Under the pieces are notes generated by a model. That model worked only from the letters and a program-made list of their open reading frames with translations, was not told the DNA's origin and did no database searches. The position numbers and the translations under genes are program-made. This document shows, piece after piece, positions 4,997-5,123 of a stretch of DNA of 5,123 nucleotides (its first letter is position 1; each line of letters opens with the position of its first letter). Source of the DNA: Thermococcus sp. (GTDB lineage: Archaea > Methanobacteriota_B > Thermococci > Thermococcales > Thermococcaceae); NCBI GenBank assembly GCA_015522395.1, contig WAMH01000181.1, positions 1-5,123 of the forward strand, in the 5' to 3' direction.

Positions 4997-5123
4997 TCAC
5001 TCCGTAAGGCCCGCCGATTTAGTGTCCTTGCCACCCTCACCCGTGACCCACCACCAGTAGAGGAAGACGTAGGCCACGAACATCAGGTCGCCGAGGTGCG
5101 AGTGGAAGAGCTCGAGGAAAGAG
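4997..5123 (-). CDS. Unrecognised membrane protein, C-terminal fragment (5' end outside window)
   Basis: The minus-strand frame is open from the right edge to the TGA at 4997-4999, giving 41 residues. It begins SFLELFHSHLGDLMFVAYVF and continues LYWWWVTGEGGKDTKSAGLTE. A single hydrophobic helix (about residues 11-27) ends in a Trp-Trp-Trp cluster at the membrane boundary, followed by a short polar, charged tail. The codons favour G/C in third position, as in aglB, which supports real coding. I do not recognise the family. It is upstream of aglB on the same strand, but 276 bases separate them and aglB has its own promoter, so a shared transcript is not required. The start and most of the protein are outside the window. 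Confidence 0.65.
   Translation of the reverse strand, partial: SFLELFHSHLGDLMFVAYVFLYWWWVTGEGGKDTKSAGLTE

Noticed and set aside
4788..5000. A 70-codon minus-strand frame between the right-edge gene and aglB, starting at a GTG that overlaps the upstream stop
   Set aside because: Cys/Phe/Arg-rich, not protein-like, and no ribosome-binding site was seen; the stop-start overlap is most likely chance.

Overview
The window reads as archaeal, most likely Thermococcales (Thermococcus/Pyrococcus type). This is an inference from several signs. Both full genes have A/T-rich TATA boxes about 31-36 bases before the chosen start codon. One of them has a strong GGAGGT ribosome-binding site. The largest gene is an AglB/STT3-type oligosaccharyltransferase. 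No search was possible, so the genus is not proven.

Layout, left to right. Bases 1-312 (+) hold the C-terminal end of a GT4-type glycosyltransferase cut by the window edge. Bases 264-1475 (-) encode a multi-spanning MOP-superfamily flippase (Wzx-like), convergent with the glycosyltransferase and overlapping it by 49 bases. Bases 1476-2353 are a long gap with no convincing gene, about 38% G+C by hand count (300 of 780 bases in 1561-2340) and full of short direct and inverted repeats. Bases 2354-4720 (-) encode the oligosaccharyltransferase aglB (788 residues) with its own promoter. Bases 4721-4996 are a second gap, holding the aglB promoter and more short repeats. Bases 4997-5123 (-) are the C-terminus of an unrecognised membrane protein cut by the right edge.

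The three recognised genes fit one process, surface N-glycosylation. A glycosyltransferase builds the glycan on a lipid carrier, a flippase turns the lipid-linked glycan to the outer face, and AglB transfers it to Asn in N-X-S/T sequons. The flippase and aglB each have their own promoter, so they need not form an operon. The glycosyltransferase fragment is A+T-richer (about 45% G+C) than aglB (about 59% in three sampled lines), as is common in variable glycan gene clusters.

The least explained signals are in the gaps. A motif of the form ACAC-RTGAG-TTTT-ACGTRT occurs in three near-complete copies plus one half copy, in both gaps and on both strands. There is an exact 16-base tandem duplication, a candidate small RNA unit on the + strand near 1581-1706, and a long hairpin downstream of aglB. 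I saw no clear, complete new system; the repeated motif and the altered metal-site motif of AglB are the best leads.
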